NCBI GenBank assembly: GCA_016795205.1
Contig: JAEUHZ010000028.1
Location: 62,001-126,000, forward strand
Source: Planctomycetota bacterium
Lineage (GTDB): Bacteria > Planctomycetota > UBA1135 > GCA-002686595
Length of the DNA: 64,000 nt
Direction of reading: 5' to 3'
Part shown: in pieces, positions 15,285 to 24,991 of the stretch
Position numbering within the stretch: position 1 is the stretch's first letter
Layout: every line of letters begins with the position of its first letter
The notes under the pieces: generated by a model
Databases searched by the model: none
Seen by the model: only the letters and a program-made list of their open reading frames with translations
Told to the model about the DNA's origin: nothing
Program-made: the position numbers and the translations under genes

Positions 15285-17027
15285 ATGGTGACTTGGCTGG
15301 AGTGGGGCGACGAGGCTTTCGCCGCCGCGCGTGCACGCAACGTCCCGGTCCTGCTCTTCGTGCGCGCCCACTGGTGCCGCTGGTGCCGCGAGCTCGAGCA
15401 CGCGGTGCTCGCCGACCCGCGCGTGGAGCGCCTGCTCGCCGAGCGCTTCGTGTGCATCGTCGCCGACAAGGACCGCCGCCCGGACATCGACGCGCGCTAC
15501 TCGAAGGGCGGCTGGCCGACGCTGGCGTGGCTCGACGACTCGGGCGAGATGCTGGCCTCGGACACCTACCTCGAGGTGCCGGACCTCGTGCGCCGGGCGG
15601 AGGTGCTCTCCGACTACTACGCGCGGCACCGCGAGACGCTGCGGGCGCGCATCGCCGACTTCGAGCGCGAGAGCGCCCCCCCCGAGCCGCTGGCGCGCGG
15701 CGGGGAGCTGTCGCTCGCGATCGTGGACCACGTGGCGCGGGCGGTGCTCGAAACGGCGGATCCCGCCCAGGGTGGCTGGGGCCGAGACCACAAGTTCCCG
15801 CATCCCGAGGCGCTGGACTTCGCACTGCTGCGCTGGTCGCAGACCGGCGACGCCGAGATGCTCCAGCTCGTGGTGAAGACCCTGCGCGGCATGCAGGAGG
15901 GCCAGATCCACGACCGGATCGAAGGTGGGTTCTACCGCTACGCGACACGCGCCGACTGGAGCGCGCCGCACCACGAGAAGGTGCTGGACGCCAACGCGCA
16001 GGCGCTCCACGTGTACCTGGAGGCCTGGCAGGTGCTGGGCGACGAATCGTTCGCGCGGACGGCGCGCGGGATCATCGCCTTCCTGGAGGGGACGCTGCTC
16101 GACCCCGAGACGCGCGCGTTCCGTGGCAGCCAGGACGCCGATCCGGCCTACGCGAACCTGCGCACGATCGAGGAGCGCCGCACGCGCGGTGCGCCGGCCT
16201 GCGACGCCACGATCTACGCGAACCAGAACGCGATCGCCGTCAGCGCGCTCTTCAAGGCCGCCTCCGTGCTGGGCGAGCCGCGGCACGCCGAGCGCGCGCG
16301 TGGCGTGCTCGACTTCCTGCTCGCGGAGCTCTACGACCCGGCGCGCGGGATGTACCACTACTGGGACGGCGGCTACCACCTGCCGGGCCTGCTCGGCGAC
16401 CAGGCCTACGTGCTGCGCGCGTTGTGCGACGCGGTGCAGCACTCCGGGCGCAACGCCGACCTCGCCGCAGCGCGGCGCATCGCCGACGCGGCGATCGAGC
16501 AGCTCCTGGCGCCCGGCGGCGGCTTCTACGACACGGCCTACGACCCATCCGCGCGCGGCGGGCTCAAGCGCCGCGACCGCTCGATCCTGGAGAACAGCGT
16601 GATGGCCGAGTCACTGCTGAGACTGTCGGCCCTGACGCGCGACCCGGACTATGCCGACACGGCGCGCGAGGCGCTGGCGAGCTTCGCCGCGGACTACAAG
16701 CGCCACGGGCACTTCACGGCGGGGTACGCGCGCGCGGTCGACCTCCTGTTCCACGAGCCGATCCGCGTCACCGTGGTCGGCGCGCCCGACGCGCCCGACG
16801 TGCGCGAGCTGGTGCGCGCGGCCTGGAAGCCGTACGTGGCGAGCCGCATCGTCCAGGTGCTCGACCCTGCGCGTGACGCGGAGCTGCTCCAGCGCTCGAA
16901 CCTGCCCGCGTCGCGCCCCGGCGAGAAGGCGCGCGCCTATGTCGAGCGCGGCCGCGAGAGCTACGCCGAGACGGCCGAGCCGGCGCGCCTGGCGGCGCTC
17001 ATGACGCGCGTCGAGCGCGGTGGCTGA
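15285..17027 (+). CDS. thioredoxin-domain protein of the YyaL/SSP411 (DUF255) family
   Basis: A 580-residue protein with an N-terminal thioredoxin-like DUF255 domain (redox motif CRWC at residues 31-34) and a C-terminal six-hairpin (alpha/alpha) glycosidase-like toroid. Family markers are HWCRWC, GGWPTLAWLD, GGWGRDHKFPHPE, GGFYRYATRADWSAPHHEKV and FRGSQDADPAY. The family is widespread but its reaction is unknown. No signal peptide is seen, so it is cytoplasmic. The downstream membrane protein gene starts eight bases before its stop. Confidence 0.88.
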   Translation: MVTWLEWGDEAFAAARARNVPVLLFVRAHWCRWCRELEHAVLADPRVERLLAERFVCIVADKDRRPDIDARYSKGGWPTLAWLDDSGEMLASDTYLEVPDLVRRAEVLSDYYARHRETLRARIADFERESAPPEPLARGGELSLAIVDHVARAVLETADPAQGGWGRDHKFPHPEALDFALLRWSQTGDAEMLQLVVKTLRGMQEGQIHDRIEGGFYRYATRADWSAPHHEKVLDANAQALHVYLEAWQVLGDESFARTARGIIAFLEGTLLDPETRAFRGSQDADPAYANLRTIEERRTRGAPACDATIYANQNAIAVSALFKAASVLGEPRHAERARGVLDFLLAELYDPARGMYHYWDGGYHLPGLLGDQAYVLRALCDAVQHSGRNADLAAARRIADAAIEQLLAPGGGFYDTAYDPSARGGLKRRDRSILENSVMAESLLRLSALTRDPDYADTAREALASFAADYKRHGHFTAGYARAVDLLFHEPIRVTVVGAPDAPDVRELVRAAWKPYVASRIVQVLDPARDAELLQRSNLPASRPGEKARAYVERGRESYAETAEPARLAALMTRVERGG

Positions 17028-18702
17028 GCGCGCCGCGGCGCAGGAGCGGGTGGCGGGCGTGGTTCCTCCGCGACCGGCGTTCGCCAGACAGCGCGCAGGC
17101 CTGGTCCTCGCGCTGATCGTCTTGGTCGCGCTCTGGATCCGTCTCCCCGGCCTCGATCGTCCGTTCGACCGCGAGTTCGGCGGGCACCAGAACGCCTTCT
17201 TCGCCATCGCCGCCGTGAACTACGCACGCGAGGGCCCGTGGCGCCACGCGGGCTATCCCTCGGTTCGCATCGAGGGCCCGGCGATCGTGACCGACGACGT
17301 GGTGCCCGCGCGCGACGACGACGCAGCCTCGGTCTACGTGAACCACCCGCCGACGGTTCCGCTGCTCGCCTACGCGTCGGCACGCACGCTCGGTCCCGAC
17401 GGCTGGGGTGAGCGCTGGCGCGACGGACTCGCGCCCGCGGGGCTGGAGGCGCCGCTGCGCGCCCCGTTCCTCGTGCTGCACGTCCTCGGCCTGCTCGCGC
17501 TGTGGTGGGCCGTGCACCCGGCGATCGGCGCGCGCGCGGCGTTGCTCGCCGTGGCGTTCGCCGGGCTGGCCCCGGTCGGCGTGACGTACGGGCCGCTCGT
17601 CAACTACGAGAACGCGGCGCTGCCGTTCGTGCTCGTGTCGTTCGGCGCCTGGATCCGCCACGCCCGCGACGGATCACGTCGCATGCTGGGGCTCGCCGCG
17701 CTGGCGCTGGCGCTGGCGAGCTCGATCACCTGGGCGCCGCTGGCGTTCGCCGCGGCGATGCTCGCCGACGCTCTCTGCCGCGACCGACGGCTGGCGCTGC
17801 GCGCCGCACTGGTCCTCTGCCCTGCAGCCGCCCTGCCACTCGCCGGCCACGTGCTGCTCTCGCGCACGAGCGGCGCGCTGCGCAAGAACGTGCTCGAGCG
17901 CGTGCCAGAGGTCCTGGCGCCGATTCGCGAGTCGCCGGCCGTCGCCCTGGACTGGACGCGCTCGCTGGCGACGCAGGCCACGGAGTCGATCGGACTCGTG
18001 GCCTTGCTCTTGGCCTTGGCCGCCGCGCTGATCGCAGTGAGGCGTGGTCCCACCGAGGGCGCGGGCGAACCCGGCCGCGGGCGGCGGTTCGAGCTCGCGC
18101 CGCTCGTGCTCGGCGCCGCGCTGTACCTGCTCGCGTTCCACCGCCACACGCTCGAGCCGCAGCGCATGTTCCTCTTGGCGCTGGTTCCGGGGATCGCGGC
18201 GCTCGCGGCCCAGGCGGTCGACCTGGTGCGCGGTCACGGTCCTCGCCCGCGCAACGCGCTGGCGGCCGCGCTGATCCTGACCGTCGCGGCCGAATCGAGC
18301 TCCCAGTGGCGCGCGATCCGCCACGCGCTGCACGCCCCTGGCGTGTGCGACGGCCCGGACGGCGATCCGGCGCTCGGCGTCCCGCTGCCCGCGACGGCCG
18401 GAGCGATCCTCGCGCGCGCCACACCGCGCGGCGCGCTGGTCCTCGTGCCACGCGCCACGGGCCTGCATCTCGCCGCCGGATACTACGCGTGGCGCAACGT
18501 CGTGCTGGTCGACTCGCCGCGCGTCCTCGACTCGATCCGCGCCGCACACCCCTCGTCGCGCGTGATGCCCGTGTACGCGCTGCTCCCCGAACCCCTGATG
18601 AGCGCGGCGCCCGCGTTCGCGTCGAGATTCGAAGGCGAGCTCCCGGTCGGCGCCGCGCGCGGCGCATACGTGTCGGGCTGGCGAGCCTGGGGCCTGCCGT
18701 GA
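17020..18702 (+). CDS. polytopic membrane protein, GT39/ArnT-like glycosyltransferase candidate
   Basis: 560 residues, GTG start at 17020 overlapping the upstream gene by eight bases. A cytoplasmic N-terminus of about 25 residues is followed by a first membrane helix. Next comes an extracytoplasmic loop (RPFDREFGGHQNAFF) with the acidic residue typical of the PMT_2/GT39 superfamily, and then eight to nine more helices. FHRHTLEPQRMFLLAL fits the same group. The C-terminal 180 residues are soluble. It probably transfers a sugar from a polyprenyl carrier. Acceptor unknown. Confidence 0.6.
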   Translation: MAERAAAQERVAGVVPPRPAFARQRAGLVLALIVLVALWIRLPGLDRPFDREFGGHQNAFFAIAAVNYAREGPWRHAGYPSVRIEGPAIVTDDVVPARDDDAASVYVNHPPTVPLLAYASARTLGPDGWGERWRDGLAPAGLEAPLRAPFLVLHVLGLLALWWAVHPAIGARAALLAVAFAGLAPVGVTYGPLVNYENAALPFVLVSFGAWIRHARDGSRRMLGLAALALALASSITWAPLAFAAAMLADALCRDRRLALRAALVLCPAAALPLAGHVLLSRTSGALRKNVLERVPEVLAPIRESPAVALDWTRSLATQATESIGLVALLLALAAALIAVRRGPTEGAGEPGRGRRFELAPLVLGAALYLLAFHRHTLEPQRMFLLALVPGIAALAAQAVDLVRGHGPRPRNALAAALILTVAAESSSQWRAIRHALHAPGVCDGPDGDPALGVPLPATAGAILARATPRGALVLVPRATGLHLAAGYYAWRNVVLVDSPRVLDSIRAAHPSSRVMPVYALLPEPLMSAAPAFASRFEGELPVGAARGAYVSGWRAWGLP

Positions 18703-18858
18703 TCCCAGGTGGCCGGCTGCGGATCGCAAGCCTCGGTGTCAGCCCACGCGCGGCCGGGGCTCGAGCGTGCAGCGGATGAGCTGTTCCGGTGATCGCAGGG
18801 CGCGAGCCTGCACGGCGTCAGCAGGAGTCAGCGGGCGCCGCCGAGCGGCACGCGACTT

Positions 18859-18882
18859 CGCGGATCCGGCTGCGCGGATCCG
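18859..18882 (+). repeat. two copies of CGCGGATCCG, 14 bases apart, before a -10 element
   Basis: The ten-base repeat at 18859-18868 and 18873-18882 contains the palindrome CGGATCCG and lies just upstream of TACACT. It covers the -35 region and could be an operator, or chance in GC-rich DNA. Confidence 0.3.
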
Positions 18883-18885
18883 CCC

Positions 18886-18891
18886 TACACT
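18886..18891 (+). promoter_or_regulatory. -10-like TACACT upstream of the HExxH protein gene
   Basis: TACACT lies 42 bases before the ATG at 18934. The leader contains GAAGGA as ribosome site. Confidence 0.4.
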
Positions 18892-18933
18892 GCAGGCCGC
18901 AGCCAGGCCCGGACGCGCTTCGAAGGACTCGCC

Positions 18934-20418
18934 ATGCACGTGTGCGCACCCTTGCTCCTCGTCTCGCTCCTGGGCTTTGCGCCCCAGGACTCCGCGTCGA
19001 TCGTGAAGCAGCGCGCCGCTGCGCTGCTCCATCCGCTCGGAGTCCAGGTCTCCGGCCGGGATCAACTGGCGCTCGGCACGTTGCTCGAGGCGCAGGATGC
19101 CTACCGCGCGGGCGACTGGCACCGCTGCCAAGCCCTGCTCGACGCGCTCTGGAAGCGCCACCCGGTCGGGGCGCCGGAGTGGGCCGCACGCCCGCCCGAG
19201 CTCGCGGGGACGAACTTCGGCAATCCAACCTGCTACTACGCGCTGCGCATGCTGACCGACTGCGTGCGCTGGCGGCGGGCGGAGGCAGCGTTGCCGACGA
19301 CCAAGCGCCCGCGAGCACGCGAGGCCACGCTGAGCGTGGTCTTGGTCGGGCGATCGCAAGGAATCGAGCCCAGGTCGATGGCCGAGCTCGCGGCGGGAAG
19401 TGGAACGGCGGTGACGCACGAGCTCCACCCGCTGCTCCTGGAGCAGGAGCACCGCGTGATCCGCGAGTCCTTGTGGCTCTTCCTGGAGTACGTGCTCGCC
19501 TCCACCGACGGCCGACTGTCGGTCACCCCGCGCTTCGAATGGCTGCCCGAGCTCAGCGTCGAGGTCGAAGCCCGAGCGCAGCCCAGGCGCGTGGCAGGTC
19601 TCGCAGCGCACGCACTCGATGCGGTCTGGGCCGCGTTGCCGCCGGAACGGCTGCGCGAGAGCGATTGGTGGTGGGTCCTGTACCCCTCCCACGTTCCTGA
19701 GCGTCATCCCGAGTTCGCGACGACCGAGTTCATCACGGGCGGCATGACTTCAGGGCCCTTCGGTGGTCCCTGCTTCCTGATCGACGATCTGTGGCTCGTG
19801 CGCAAGCCGCCCCACTTGGGCCGCGGGCCGTACGGGGACGAGGAGCGGCGCGCTTACCTGCCGCAGTGGCTGCAGCACGAGTTCTTCCACCATCTCTTCG
19901 GCGCCTACCCGCAGTTCGGGTTGGAGGCGGAGAGTCATCAGTGGTTCGATCGTCAGAGCTGGCCGGAGGACTTCGCGGGTCGCTTCGAGGCCGACTACTA
20001 CCAGGAGGCCCTGCACAAGCGCCTGCGCACACCCGCGGCCCAGCCACCGCTTCATCTGCGCCTGTGCTACGCGGGCGCACCGCTGTCGATCCTGCGCCGC
20101 CTCTCGGTGAGGTCGCTGGAGGGGGACTACGTGCGCGAGCCCGTCGAGAACGACTGGCACCGCGTCAAGTTGAAGCTCGCCACCGAGGATCGGTTCGAGT
20201 GGCGGAACACGGCCGGGGTGCGCTGGACGTTGACCCTCGACCGTGAGGCGTGGGTGCTGCGTGCGGGCCAGGACAATCCCTACCACGATCCCCGCAGCCC
20301 TCGACGCAATGACGTGCTGCTCGAGTTGCGACGCGACGCCCAGGGTGAGTTCGTCGCGGAGATCGAGGGCTTGCGCGTGGGCGGCGAGCTCTATCGTCGG
20401 ACCCGCGCGCGCCGGTGA
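18934..20418 (+). CDS. secreted HExxH-containing protein, putative metallopeptidase
   Basis: 494 residues with a short signal peptide (about residues 1-18). The only recognisable feature is HEFFHHLFGAYPQFGLE near residues 314-330: HExxH zinc ligands followed by a Glu that could be the third ligand. The remainder (QHEFFHH preceded by LPQWL, C-terminal beta-rich domain from about residue 395) has no family I can name. A GAAGGA six bases before the ATG supports the start. It stands alone between a same-strand gene and a convergent ABC operon. Confidence 0.55.
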   Translation: MHVCAPLLLVSLLGFAPQDSASIVKQRAAALLHPLGVQVSGRDQLALGTLLEAQDAYRAGDWHRCQALLDALWKRHPVGAPEWAARPPELAGTNFGNPTCYYALRMLTDCVRWRRAEAALPTTKRPRAREATLSVVLVGRSQGIEPRSMAELAAGSGTAVTHELHPLLLEQEHRVIRESLWLFLEYVLASTDGRLSVTPRFEWLPELSVEVEARAQPRRVAGLAAHALDAVWAALPPERLRESDWWWVLYPSHVPERHPEFATTEFITGGMTSGPFGGPCFLIDDLWLVRKPPHLGRGPYGDEERRAYLPQWLQHEFFHHLFGAYPQFGLEAESHQWFDRQSWPEDFAGRFEADYYQEALHKRLRTPAAQPPLHLRLCYAGAPLSILRRLSVRSLEGDYVREPVENDWHRVKLKLATEDRFEWRNTAGVRWTLTLDREAWVLRAGQDNPYHDPRSPRRNDVLLELRRDAQGEFVAEIEGLRVGGELYRRTRARR

Positions 20419-20459
20419 GGCACGCCCGCGGGAGGTCTCTGCCCCCTGAGGCGCGGCGT
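20418..20459. terminator. candidate hairpin between convergent genes
   Basis: GCACGCC (20418-20424) pairs with GGCGTGC (20453-20459) across a 28-base loop, between the stop codons of genes ending at 20418 and 20478. No T-run; weak. Confidence 0.25.
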
Positions 20460-20477
20460 GCTCTGCGCGTGCGGCCG

Positions 20478-21647
20478 TCAGGTCCTCCGCATGGCCTCCG
20501 TGGGCCGCATCGCCGCCGCGCGCAGCGCCGGCCACGTCCCGCCCACCAGCCCCAGGATGAGCGCGAAGACCGCCGCGGTCACCAGCACCTCGGGCGTCAC
20601 GCGGAAGGCGAACGCGACCTCGGTGAACGTCTGGAAGTTCATCGCGCCCGTGTCGACGCCGTTCAACGGCAACGCCAGGAGGATGCCGACCGCGCCGCCC
20701 GCGATGCCCAGCACGAAGGCCTCGAACAGGAACGACAGGAAGATCGCGTGCGGGCGGTAGCCCAGCGCGAGCAAGATCCCGATCTCGTAGGTGCGCGAGG
20801 CCAGCGCCGCGAGCATCGTGTTCGTCGCGGTGAACACCGCCGCAGTGCCCATCACGACGGCCAGGAAGAAGCCCAGGCCGCGCAGCACGAAGGACAGGGC
20901 CGCCGTCTGAGAGGTCAGGTACTCGCGCTCGGTGAGCACCTTGCTCGGCACCTGCGGGTCGGCGTCCAGGCGCTCCTTGAGGCCCGCGAGATCGGTGCCG
21001 GGCTGCAGGATGGCCACGACGCGGTTCAGCACGGGCCGCTCCAAGGCCTCGGCGATCCGGTCGCGATCGCCCCAGATCTCCGAGGCGAAGGGGCCGTCGT
21101 GGTCGAAGATCCCGACCACCTTGAAGGGCGTGGTGTTCAGCGTGAGGGTCTCGCCCACGCGGCAGTCGCGGATGCGCTCCACGAGCTTGCGGCCCACGAT
21201 CACCTCGTCCACGCCCTGCGCCAGGCGCCGGCCTTCCACGACGCGCACGGTTGCGCCGTAGATGTCGAAGCTGCGCGGCGTCACGCCGCGGATGGGGACG
21301 TTCGTCTCGCCGCCGTCGCGCTTGAAGCGCCGCACGGCCAGGTACATCTCGGCCGCGACGAGCGGCGTGCCGTCCGCGAGCGTCGCGGCTTCCTGCAGGG
21401 ACTTGACCAGGATCTGCGAGCGCTCCAGCGAGAACACGCTGTCGCCCTCGTTGGTCGCGCCCTGGCGCAGGAAGACGATCACGTCGTCGCGCCCGCTCTC
21501 CGTGAACAGCGTCTGGAAGCCCTGCTGCAGGGCCAGCACGCCGGCCAGCACGGCGACGGTCGCGCCGATCCCGAACACGGTGAGCAGCGTCGCCGACCAG
21601 CGCACGGCCAAGCTCCGCAGGTTGTAGGAGAGGGGCACGAGGGCCAC
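20478..21647 (-). CDS. ABC transporter permease, MacB/FtsX type
   Basis: A 389-residue permease with one N-terminal helix (residues 18-40), a large periplasmic MacB-type domain and three C-terminal helices (from about residue 265) ending with the FtsX motif region RPTEAM. It starts at GTG 21645-21647, four bases after the stop of the other permease. With the adaptor and ATPase upstream it forms a tripartite exporter or lipoprotein/peptide mechanotransmission complex. Two different permease genes imply a heterodimer. Confidence 0.83.
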   Translation of the reverse strand: MALVPLSYNLRSLAVRWSATLLTVFGIGATVAVLAGVLALQQGFQTLFTESGRDDVIVFLRQGATNEGDSVFSLERSQILVKSLQEAATLADGTPLVAAEMYLAVRRFKRDGGETNVPIRGVTPRSFDIYGATVRVVEGRRLAQGVDEVIVGRKLVERIRDCRVGETLTLNTTPFKVVGIFDHDGPFASEIWGDRDRIAEALERPVLNRVVAILQPGTDLAGLKERLDADPQVPSKVLTEREYLTSQTAALSFVLRGLGFFLAVVMGTAAVFTATNTMLAALASRTYEIGILLALGYRPHAIFLSFLFEAFVLGIAGGAVGILLALPLNGVDTGAMNFQTFTEVAFAFRVTPEVLVTAAVFALILGLVGGTWPALRAAAMRPTEAMRRT

Positions 21648-21651
21648 GCGG

Positions 21652-22821
21652 TCACCTCACCGCCCGCAGGGCGTCGATCACGGTCATGGCCCGCGCACGC
21701 ACCGCCGGCGCGATCCCAGCCAGCACGCCGATCAGGGCGGTGGCGCCCGCGGCCTCCAGCAGCGTGCCGCGCGTGACCTGGTAGCCCGGGAACATCGAGC
21801 CGATCGCGGCGGCGATCCCGGGCGCCGAGGCCGTCGCGAGGATCATCCCGAGCAGCCCGCCGCAGCCCGCCAGCACGAGCGCCTGCAGGAACAGGACGCC
21901 GGACACCGATCCGTCCGTGAACCCCAGCGCCTTGAGCACGCCGATGTCGCGCGTCTGTTCGCGCGCCGACATGAGCATCGTGTTCAGGGTCGCGAGCAGG
22001 ATCGCCAGCATGACCCCGCCGCCGATCGACGAGACCAGCAGCGGCACGTTGCCGACCATCGACACGAACTGTGCCTGGAACTCCGACTCCGACGTGGCCT
22101 GCACCGCCTGTGGCCCGTTCTCGTAGAGCGCGTCGACCTCGCTCATGACCTCGACCGGGTCGAAGCCGGGCGCAACCTTCAGCACGAAGATCCCCACGCC
22201 GCCCGGCCCCGAGGCGAAGCCCGACTCGAGCGACTTCTCCAGGTACTCGTAGTGGAAGAACAGCGTGTTCTGGTCGACCGACTTCCTCTTGGACTCGTAC
22301 AGCCCCGCCACGGTGAAGTCCCAGGCGCTGCCGTCCGCCGTGGGATAGAGCGCGCCGATGATCGGCATCGTGTCCCCCACCCGAATGCCGTACTTCGCGG
22401 CGGTGTCGACGCCTAGCAGGCAGGCCTTGCGGTTCGCGAGGAAGTCGGCCTTGGAACCCTCGACCACCTGGATCTCGGGGTAGACGTCGAAGAGCTCCTC
22501 GGGGTCGGTGGCAAACTGCGCGAAGAAGTTGGCCGGGTCCTGGTAGTAGCCGCCGAACCAGTTCCAGCGCGCCAGCGCCTCGACCCCCTCGACCAGCGCC
22601 AGGCGCGGGCCATAGGACTGCGGGAGCTGCACGAACAGGCTGACCTTCGACTGCACGATGATGCGGTTGGCGGCCGCGTCCGCCACGCCCGCGTTGAGCG
22701 CCACGACCAGCGAGCGCAACACGCACAGGAGGAAGATCGCGACCGACAGCGACAGCACCGTCAGCACGAAGCGCAGCTTGTGCTTGCCCAGGTTCTTCGT
22801 GACGAGCGCCAGCGGGATCAC
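21652..22821 (-). CDS. ABC transporter permease, MacB/FtsX type
   Basis: 389 residues from a GTG (22819-22821) overlapping the ATPase stop by four bases (GTGA). One N-terminal helix (LRFVLTVLSLSVAIFLLCVL) precedes a periplasmic domain of about 220 residues, then three helices. Its cytoplasmic loop REQTRDIGVLKALGFTDGSV is the typical FtsX/MacB coupling sequence contacting the ATPase. Partner of the permease encoded immediately downstream. Confidence 0.85.
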   Translation of the reverse strand: MIPLALVTKNLGKHKLRFVLTVLSLSVAIFLLCVLRSLVVALNAGVADAAANRIIVQSKVSLFVQLPQSYGPRLALVEGVEALARWNWFGGYYQDPANFFAQFATDPEELFDVYPEIQVVEGSKADFLANRKACLLGVDTAAKYGIRVGDTMPIIGALYPTADGSAWDFTVAGLYESKRKSVDQNTLFFHYEYLEKSLESGFASGPGGVGIFVLKVAPGFDPVEVMSEVDALYENGPQAVQATSESEFQAQFVSMVGNVPLLVSSIGGGVMLAILLATLNTMLMSAREQTRDIGVLKALGFTDGSVSGVLFLQALVLAGCGGLLGMILATASAPGIAAAIGSMFPGYQVTRGTLLEAAGATALIGVLAGIAPAVRARAMTVIDALRAVR

Positions 22822-23528
22822 GGCCGGACGGCCTCCAAGGGCTCGATGCGCCCCAGCGTCCCGCCCTTCTCCATGTGGACGATCGCGCGCGCCTTCTGGG
22901 CCGCCTCGGGATCGTGCGTGACCATCAGGATCGTCTTGTCGAAGTCGCGGTTCAGGCGCTGCAGGAGCCCCAGCACGTCGTCCGCGGACTTGCGGTCGAG
23001 GTCGCCCGTCGGCTCGTCGGCCAGGATCAGGCGTGGATCGGTCACCAGCGCGCGCGCGATCGCCACGCGCTGCTCCTGTCCGCCGGAGAGCTGCGACGGC
23101 CGGTGCCCGCGGCGGTCGTCGAGGCCCACGAGCTCCAGCGCGAGCCGCGCGTGCTCGTGCCGCTCCCGGCGCGAGAGCGGCGTCAGGAGCAAGGGCAGCT
23201 CCACGTTCTCCTGCGCGGTGAGCACGGGGATCAAGTTGAAGCCCTGGAAGACAAAGCCGACTTTCTCCGCGCGCCAGGCGGCCAGCTCGGGTCCGTCCAT
23301 GCGGGCGATGTCCTCGTCCTCGATCCAGATCTGGCCCTCGTCGGCGTGGTCGAGGCCGCCGATCAGGTTCAGGAGCGTCGTCTTCCCCGACCCCGAGGGC
23401 CCCATGAGCGCATAGAAGCCGCCCTGCTCCATCTCGAGGTCGAGCCGGTCGAGCACGACCAGCGCTTCGCCGCCGCGGGTGTAGGACTTCGTGACGCCGC
23501 GCAGGCGGATCATCGGGTTCGCGCCCAT
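22818..23528 (-). CDS. ABC transporter ATPase, MacB/LolD type
   Basis: A 236-residue ATPase. Walker A GPSGSGKTT, Q-loop FVFQGFNLIPVLTAQENVELP, signature LSGGQEQRVAIARAL, Walker B LILADEPTGDLD and switch THDPEAA are all intact. The sequence is that of the LolD/MacB group that drives FtsX-like permeases. The ATG at 23526-23528 was chosen; a second Met five residues later (MIRLRGVTKSY) is possible. It lies 14 bases after the adaptor gene stop. Confidence 0.9.
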   Translation of the reverse strand: MGANPMIRLRGVTKSYTRGGEALVVLDRLDLEMEQGGFYALMGPSGSGKTTLLNLIGGLDHADEGQIWIEDEDIARMDGPELAAWRAEKVGFVFQGFNLIPVLTAQENVELPLLLTPLSRRERHEHARLALELVGLDDRRGHRPSQLSGGQEQRVAIARALVTDPRLILADEPTGDLDRKSADDVLGLLQRLNRDFDKTILMVTHDPEAAQKARAIVHMEKGGTLGRIEPLEAVRP

Positions 23529-23542
23529 GGCCCAGGAGCCGC

Positions 23543-24991
23543 TCAGGACCCCGCGCCCGCGACGCGCACGCGCTGACCGTCGGCCAGGCTGGCCGCGGGC
23601 TTGCGCACGATCTCCTCGCCAGCCGCGAGCCCGGCGAGGACCGCGACGCGGCCCGCGCGCTCCAGCCCCAGTTCGACGTCGCGCCGGCGTACGACGCCGG
23701 ACTCGTGGAGCCAGACGTAGGACTTCCCGTCCGCGCGCGCCACGCAATCGAGGGGGACGAGGATGCGCGCCTCGGGGGGCAGGGCCGGGCTCGCGCTCCC
23801 ACCGTCCGCGGCACTCGCTCCCGATGCCCCCGGCGCCGGCGGCGCGAACACGACGCGCACGCCCATCTCGGGTCGCAGCTCCTGGTCGCGCTCCAGGAAC
23901 GCGACGCGCACCTCGACGGTGGCCTTCGTGCGGTTGGCCGTCGGCCAGATGCGGTCCACGCGGCCGGGGTAGGCCTTCGAGGGCGCGGCGTCGAGGTAGA
24001 TCCGGGCCTCGGCCCCCAGCGCGACCGAGGCCAGGGAGGTCTCGGGCACCTCGGCCTGCACCTCGAGCGTCGCGAAATCGACCATGGTCACGACCGAGCC
24101 GCGGGCGTTCGAGCCCCCCTGCGAGTTGGGGCTGACGACCTCGCCGACCTCGGCGTCCTTGAGGACGACCACGCCGTCGAAGGGCGCGCGCACCGCGGTC
24201 TTGTCGAGCGTGGCGGCCGCCAGCTCGCGCGCGGCGACGGCCGCCGCCACGCGCGCGCGCGCCTCGGCCACGCCCAGCTCGGCCGCGGCCAGGCGCGCTT
24301 CGCCCTGCAACAAGCTGCGCTGGGACGCCTCCAGGCGCGCCGTGGCGCCCTGGAGCAACGCTTGGGCCTCGAGCAGGTCCCGTTGGGCACGGTCCCGGCG
24401 GTCCACGGTGTCGACGCCGCTCTCCAGGAGCTTCACCGCGCGATCGAACGTGAGCTGCGCCAGGGCCTGGGAGGCTTCGGCGGAGGCCAGGTCGGCGCGC
24501 GCCGCTGCGACGTACGCACGCAGGGTGTCGAGCTCGCTGCGAGCCGCCTCCACGTTGGCCGCCGCGACCTCCACGCCGCGCTCGAAGACAGCCACGTCGG
24601 CCTCGGCGCGTCGCAGCGCGGCGGCGTACTCCTCGGAGTACAGGCGCGCCACGACCTCACCACGCTTGACGACCGAGCCCTCGGTCACGTTGAGCTCGAC
24701 GATGCGCCCCGGAGTGTCGGCCGAGAGCGCCGCGCGCGTGCGGGCCACGATGTACCCGTTGGCCGAGGCGCCCGTCGCGGCCGCCACGGCCGAGGGATCG
24801 CGCGCGACGACGCGCTCGACCTCGACCTCCGCGAGTGCGAGCTGCGCCAGTTCTTCGCGCTTCCACACCGCCAGGAGCAGCAGCACGCCGCCCAGGACGG
24901 CCCACTTCATCCAGCGCGGGCGGGTGCGCCGCCGTGCGCGCGAGCCTGGGCCGCGCTCGATCCGCAGATCGTCCAATCGTGTATCCGCCAC
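23543..24991 (-). CDS. periplasmic adaptor (membrane-fusion) protein, MacA/HlyD type
   Basis: 482 residues, GTG start at 24989-24991 with GGAGGAGG upstream. A basic N-terminus and one membrane anchor (residues 28-44) precede a barrel/lipoyl half (ARTRAALSADTPGRIVELNV). A long coiled-coil hairpin (about residues 115-250) and the second lipoyl half follow (AVRAPFDGVVVLKDAEVGEV). The C-terminal beta-barrel is interrupted by a Gly/Ala/Ser/Pro-rich insertion near residue 390. The adaptor links the ABC permeases encoded downstream to an outer-membrane factor, which is not encoded here. Confidence 0.85.
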   Translation of the reverse strand: MADTRLDDLRIERGPGSRARRRTRPRWMKWAVLGGVLLLLAVWKREELAQLALAEVEVERVVARDPSAVAAATGASANGYIVARTRAALSADTPGRIVELNVTEGSVVKRGEVVARLYSEEYAAALRRAEADVAVFERGVEVAAANVEAARSELDTLRAYVAAARADLASAEASQALAQLTFDRAVKLLESGVDTVDRRDRAQRDLLEAQALLQGATARLEASQRSLLQGEARLAAAELGVAEARARVAAAVAARELAAATLDKTAVRAPFDGVVVLKDAEVGEVVSPNSQGGSNARGSVVTMVDFATLEVQAEVPETSLASVALGAEARIYLDAAPSKAYPGRVDRIWPTANRTKATVEVRVAFLERDQELRPEMGVRVVFAPPAPGASGASAADGGSASPALPPEARILVPLDCVARADGKSYVWLHESGVVRRRDVELGLERAGRVAVLAGLAAGEEIVRKPAASLADGQRVRVAGAGS

